A DNA stretch of 64,000 bases, from positions 75,546,028-75,610,027 of the forward strand of contig NC_088295.1 in assembly GCF_032854445.1 (NCBI RefSeq), in the 5' to 3' direction. Shown here in pieces: positions 58,972-64,000 of this stretch (position 1 is the stretch's first letter; the number at the start of each line of letters is the position of its first letter). The notes under the pieces were generated by a model that searched no databases, had not been told where the DNA came from, and saw only the letters and a program-made list of their open reading frames with translations. A program made the position numbers and the translations under genes. Source of the stretch: Liolophura sinensis (lineage: Eukaryota > Mollusca > Polyplacophora > Chitonida > Chitonidae).

Positions 58972-61734
58972 CTGAGCCCAGTTATTCAAAAGTCTATTAG
59001 CGATTACATGCAAACGAGTTAGATGGCCATGTATCACAGGTAGCATGGCATGAAAAATGAGGAGAACAGGCGACAGGTGTATTGGGTAAATGAATGGCGA
59101 CTCCTGGGCCTGCTTTTCAGTTTTAACAGAAATGCAGTGATCTTAAGACAGAAATCGGATTAAAACATACCCACTAAATTGGCAAAAAAATCAGCCTTAG
59201 GGCCAGTTGGCCCGAACTAGCATTCATTGGCTAATCCATGCAATGGGTTCTGGTTGAAGACAAACTTTAAGTCATAGGGTTGCTTTCCTTATTTTGTCTA
59301 AAATTTCGGACACGTGGTCTGCTCATTTTAGCCAATATATATGTAATTCTAGCAGGAATATTGAGTTTCTTTTTTCTCACATGGTTAGAACATCTACAAC
59401 ATACTCATGTCTTTACTTTTTCAAAAGGCTGGTATAGAAATTTAATATTCTACTTTCAACACTACAAATATGTCCCAAATTTTAGAAGAATTAGGGTACA
59501 TAACTGACTGGTACAAACAATTCTTACACGTAAAACTATTAATCGTAACCACCGAACTGGATGCCCAGCGATTCTTCATAATGCTAGAAGGGCTTTACTA
59601 TAGAAGATATCCAGCAAGTCCAGATCTGGATCCATCGAAGAATTAAAACTGTTCATGCCTTCTCTGACGACAAACACGGATACCTGTTTATCCCTGCTTC
59701 AGGTATACGTATTAGGCCATATATCAATATGACATCATCGTGACAATAAAGCAGTCGACGACTCCAGCGGGTCCGTTTGCGGAAACAATTGTTCTCGCCG
59801 GTTACATTTCAAAACGTACTCAAGCTTACATCGATAATATATGATGTTCAGCAGTAGATTTACTCTTTGGTCTGTACTATATTTATTTTTATCGACAAAA
59901 AGGCGATACATATGAAGTGATCATCGCATGTACTCAAAAACATATCGTTTGCTTTTTAACATGTGAAGAAAGGGACTAAAAGGTTTTAGTCAAGAGCTTT
60001 TATAATGCTTCAATGCTTGAGGAATTCAACAAAATGACTGCGAACCCCCTACATTTGGTTTGCACTATTACCCATGCTCCCATTGATGGTATGGTGGAAA
60101 TCTCCGGAAGTACTGCCAAGTAGAAGGAAACCATCTGGGCGAAGATGAATACCCACGTGTTAAGGAAAGTGTAGTCTGTACAAAACATGACAGAGTGTCT
60201 TGCACTGAGTGGGACTGAGACAGTCTGCGAATGGCATTCCAATGAATAAGACTTTATCTAATTACTTTCGTCATCCAGATATGATTCAAACCACATGTAA
60301 CAGCAATCTAACTATTAGCGATCTATCCAAAAATAAATGGTCTTTAGAAACAGTAAAATAGGTTAGTGACGTCACTTGGTTTCACGTGCTGTATTGTTTC
60401 CTTGGGTCGTAAACGCGAAACTAAGTACTGCCAGGAATGGTGTTTAAATGCAGGTCTCGTACGATGATAGATTGGGAAGTGTTGTCAGACAGATGCGTCC
60501 ACAACACCCGCTTTTGTAATAAAACATAACGACCGCAAATAAGCAGAGAAAGATCCTACGCAGCCGGATAAGGCTTTTTTTATTTTATACTTGGAAATTA
60601 ATGGTGTGTGGTGTAAGTCCAGGGTGTACCATCAATCACCATTCTCCGCAAGCCGATGATATTTCCTCCATTCGACGGGCCTTTCAATTGAAAGGTTTGT
60701 CTTTCTGCTTCGTTTCTTCGCAAACCACATAAACACAGAGCTTCCCAAATAGCGGAGCAGGTTAGAAACTGATATATGGGAACTGGTAATGACAGTCTGC
60801 ACGGGATGAAAAAGCCTTTTTGTTGATGGCATCTGAGGTGTTGAAAAAACTTGTATAACTGTTCAGATTTTTCGTACATGCATGAAAGATTATCAAGCGC
60901 GTTTTGACTTATGTGTCATCCTCTGTCACACAAGATCTGGAAAACCTGAAAATATAATGTTAGGCCTGCTAATAAGTACCAGTGGGTTTGCTTTTGGGGG
61001 CGACCACAATATGGATGTATTCCATGAGCACAGAGCAGTGAGGCTTTATTTAAGGTGCTATTATTGTAGATGACAGAATTCCAGTAGAGTTGTTTGTATT
61101 ACTAACGTTCATTCGTGCTTTATGGTCAATAAGAGAAAAAAAATCATTGAAAGAAACAAAAACAAACAAAACAAACAAAGGTCGATCGATTTTTGACTGA
61201 AGTCAAACAATAAACTCTCCTGAAAATGTTTACTTTAATATACTTTAAGAAATTAATACTACTGAGAATACCGAGAATAATAAAGGGCACAGCCTTTTTC
61301 AATTTTTTATTTGATTCGATACTGGCTTTGTGGAATCTGTGTTGTAAACAAAATTGTTAACTGTGCAATGCTTTTTGAGCGTTTACATACACTCCAATCA
61401 CAAAGATAGCAAGTCTCTTATGATATGCTATAACTTTGGTAGGATGAGCTAAAACCATAATTTTATACCTGAAGAGGGGTTATTCCAAGCTAGAATCCGG
61501 ACATCCGAAATACCCCACTTCCATTCCACAGCATTTCATCCCAAAATTAAATAAACAGTGATATATACATACTGAAATATAGAACTTCGAGTACAACATC
61601 ACAATAATGGGATATGTCTTCAGCTGCGTCATTTAGCTGTATGCATGGAAAGCATTATTACAGCATGTACCTGAGTGGGGCTAACTAAGAAACTAAAAAC
61701 AATAAGCAGAGTGTTATTATTATTATTGAACATG
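58972..61734. other. Gene-free interval
   Basis: Short open frames at 59280-59507 plus, 60000-60242 minus and 60598-60879 minus have some hydrophobic stretches but no recognisable family or splice context. Confidence 0.35.
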
Positions 61735-61745
61735 TAGATGTTTAG

Positions 61746-61865
61746 GTTTATTTATTTGATTTGATTGAGGTTTAACGCCATTCTCAAGAATATTCCACTT
61801 ACATGACCGCGGCCAGCATTATGGTGGGAGGAAACTGGGCAGAGCCCGAGGGAAACCCACGACCA
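61746..61865 (-). mobile_element. 5'-truncated SINE family 1 copy with 11-bp duplication
   Basis: Reverse-oriented tail, 3' domain and part of the central domain, stopping at CACGACCA. It is flanked by TAGATGTTTAG at 61735-61745 and 61866-61876. The flanks belong to a surrounding ~198-bp repeat. Confidence 0.85.
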
Positions 61866-62271
61866 TAGATGTTTAGATGATATAAAAGATATATACAGAG
61901 TTTCAGGGAATTGTTGTAGTGTTTTACCAGCAGTAGCCTGGACAAAATCTGTGTACATGACAATCCATTATTGCACTAAGTATCTGAACGGAATTACCCG
62001 ATTGTACTGGAACTTAAGCATGTACAAGTTTAGACGATAGGAAAGATGTATGAGACCGGTAAGTTTCATGGAAGTAGGTTCAGTACTTCAGGAAGAGTTG
62101 CATGGACAAAATCTGAATTCATGAAAAAGCACTATTACGCATATTGATACGCTCGATATATTACGCAGTCCTAAATGGGGTAATTATGAAAACACCCGAT
62201 TGCCATTAAACTTAAGCATGCACAAGTTCAGATGATGGACAAGATGTACGGTAAATTTCATCAAAATGGTA

Positions 62272-62289
62272 CCCCCCCCCCCCCCCCCC
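62272..62289. repeat. Homopolymer run of 18 C
   Basis: Lies inside a unit of the ~198-bp repeat, replacing sequence after GTAAATTTCATCAAAATGG. Confidence 0.95.
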
Positions 62290-62385
62290 TTCCTCCCCTC
62301 CAACCAAAGCCATTTCGCTGAGGAGGTTATAATAGCCGGAAAATCTGTATCCATAAATCATTATTGATCTAAATGGTCATCATTT

Positions 62386-62992
62386 CCAATACTGATTATA
62401 AATCAATACATTAACGTTTTATTGATAAAAATAACACTCTACACAGTCTTTTTTAGTATTTGGGGCAGTTTAATGGTCTTTGGTGCATGTTAAATGTCGC
62501 AAATCTTTGATTAGTTCTAAAATTGTTTTTTTTCAAGTTGATGATTTCTTGTCACGGCATTTCTTTTTTGACTTAAAATACAGAGAGCAGTCATTTTCTA
62601 TTTAAAAAAAGCCTAATTTGTCAATAGCTGCAACATTCTGTAAAAACCCTGTGTCGACTTCTCCTCGGGGCACGCGATATTTAAAGTCTTATATAAGAGG
62701 TCCAGATTTTTGACCGACGGCCGGATGGATCAGCCGATTGACAAACAAACAGACAGCGTGGCTAACAGAATTGCTTATCACAACTGGAAACTAGACAGGC
62801 ATATAGTACAAGTAAAATGAACAATTACGGTCGATCAATGAATAAAGGATATCCATTAATAAATTATCCATACATGTGAGCGACATATCCAAAGGTGGTT
62901 CTATACAAATAAATAAATTATTAATGTGAGCGTATCAACAAACGTCTGCTATCTTGTTATTCATATCTATCATCTCAGATTAAATCTCCTTA
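62386..62992. other. Gene-free interval
   Basis: AT-rich, with nothing recognised. Confidence 0.4.
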
Positions 62993-63822
62993 CTGCGAGG
63001 AAGATAGAGTACACTGCAAATGCGCGAATATAGATGGAGTACATCACTGCAAATGTAAGAAAGTAGATGGTGTAGAGTGTAAATGTGAGTGAGTGAGTGC
63101 TTAGGGTTTAACGTCGTACTCAACAATTTTTCAGTCATATGACGACGAAGGAATCCTTAGGGTGCATGTACGCTAAGCTTCACTGAGACGACATACCGAA
63201 GGCAAGTAAGCTGACCCGCCCGAGCCATTATACTGATACGGGTCAACCAGTCGTTCCACTATTCCCTTCATGCTGAACGCCAAGCGAGGAAGTGACAACT
63301 TCCTCTTTTAAAGTCTTAGGTGTGACTTGATCAAAGATTGATCCTGGATCTACCGGTCCCGAAGCGGACGCTCTACCAGCTGTGCTATCCGGGCCGGTCG
63401 AGTGTAAATGTACAAAAGCACAGAGAAACTACACTGTAAATATACATAACTAAATGCAGTACACCGTATGTGTACAGAAAGTGAATGCAGTAAACTGTAA
63501 ATCTATTGAAGTGTACTGCGGAAATGGATGCGGTACAGTGTAGATGTGCGAAAGGAATGGAATACAGTGTAGAAGTGCGGAAATGGATGGGGTACAGTAT
63601 AGATGTGTGGAAAAGAATGGGGTACAGTATAGATGTGCGAAAATGGATGGGTACAATGGAGGTGTGCGGAAATGGTTGAGGTACAAGGTGGATGTGCTGA
63701 AATGGACGGAGTACACTGTAAATGTGCGGAAATGGATGGGGTACAATGTAGATGTGCGGAAATGGATGGAGTACACTGTAGATGTGAGGAAATGGATGGG
63801 GTACATAGGAATGTAGATTTTC
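62993..63822. repeat. 30-bp minisatellite split by a SINE
   Basis: The core unit, for example GTGCGGAAATGGATGGGGTA plus ten bases (CAATGTAGAT), repeats about ten times cleanly from 63499. More diverged units lie at 62993-63086 and 63412-63498. Because the unit is a multiple of three, both strands stay open, giving periodic 10-residue frames (63385-63828 minus, His-Pro-Phe-Pro rich; several on plus). I treat these as non-coding. Confidence 0.9.
63087..63399 (-). mobile_element. SINE family 2 with tRNA-like head, inserted in the minisatellite
   Basis: Minus-strand head GGCCCGGATAGCACAGCTGG then TAGAGCGTCCGC resembles tRNA with an A box; the B box (GGATCAATC) is degenerate. The body matches the 40.2-kb copy, and the tail is (CTCA)n-like. 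GAGTGTAAATGT at 63075-63086 and 63400-63411 is a perfect 12-bp target-site duplication. This copy lacks about 55 bp present in the 40.2-kb copy, between TCAGTGAAGC and the GGATTCCTTCG block. Confidence 0.9.
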
Positions 63823-64000
63823 AGACATCCAGGATAGAATACTATAAAAGATAAATAAATACTATACTGGACAATATATATTATTTACTAACGTTGCGGC
63901 GACACCCTTTCGCCTTCAACAGAGTAAGGTGTTAAACAAAAAGAATTCCTATTTATAATAAAGTTACATACAAGAACAAAGTGAACAAACCAGTATGTAC
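63823..64000. other. Gene-free end of window
   Basis: AT-rich sequence with nothing recognised. Confidence 0.4.

Larger units (their letters stand above)
61735..62385. repeat. ~198-bp repeat, about 2.5 units, interrupted by a SINE
   Basis: ACCCGATTG at about 61996 and 62194 marks units 198 bp apart. Blocks AACTTAAGCATG, ACAAGTT(T/C)AGA, GGTAA(G/A)TTTCAT and GACAAAATCTG recur in order. The first unit is partial and contains the SINE. The third includes an 18-C run. Confidence 0.75.

Noticed and set aside
63385-63828. 147-residue His-Pro-Phe-Pro repeat protein on the minus strand, and periodic frames on the plus strand
   Set aside because: The 30-bp unit is a multiple of three, so all stop-free frames persist on both strands. 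There is no signal peptide, and the frame runs into the SINE boundary.

Overview
The window reads as nuclear DNA of a marine mollusc, most likely a gastropod or bivalve. The evidence is one recognisable gene, a precursor of the molluscan LFRFamide neuropeptides, and many tRNA-derived SINE copies whose 3' half and (AAAT)n tail look like those described from mollusc genomes. The DNA is AT-rich, with long gene-free stretches and many microsatellites and decayed minisatellites. I see no operon-like spacing, bacterial gene, rRNA, intact tRNA gene or CRISPR array.

Gene: on the minus strand, 18352 down to 17351, a two-exon coding sequence joins in frame into a 186-residue prepropeptide. Exon 1 (18352-18268) encodes the signal peptide and ends at a strong GT donor. 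Exon 2 (17826-17351) begins after a pyrimidine-rich CAG acceptor and carries all eight predicted amidated peptides: five ending RF-amide and three ending RY-amide, separated by dibasic sites and two acidic spacers. A possible 5'-UTR splice acceptor lies 15 bases before the ATG, and an AATAAA sits about 450 bases past the stop.

Layout: 0-8.5 kb has a long CT microsatellite, a full-length SINE (5.4 kb), a 116-bp near-perfect palindrome centred on a TA repeat (6.65 kb) and a decayed minisatellite (7.9-8.5 kb). 8.5-16 kb is mostly featureless. 16-19 kb is the neuropeptide locus. 19.4-26.9 kb holds SINE remnants, a (TA)n tract, a 430-bp MITE-like element with 22-bp inverted ends, and a decayed ~56-bp minisatellite. 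27-33 kb shows nothing recognisable. 33-34 kb has a SINE with a nested insertion and a 23-bp minisatellite. 38-49 kb contains several SINE fragments (two families) and a ~32-bp minisatellite. 51-58 kb contains more SINEs, a ~130-160 bp satellite-like array and one member of a dispersed repeat pair. 58-64 kb has another TA palindrome, a SINE inserted into a ~198-bp repeat, and a 30-bp minisatellite split by a SINE with a 12-bp target-site duplication.

Apart from the neuropeptide precursor, no other protein-coding gene could be supported; single-pass reading can miss short internal exons of a large gene.
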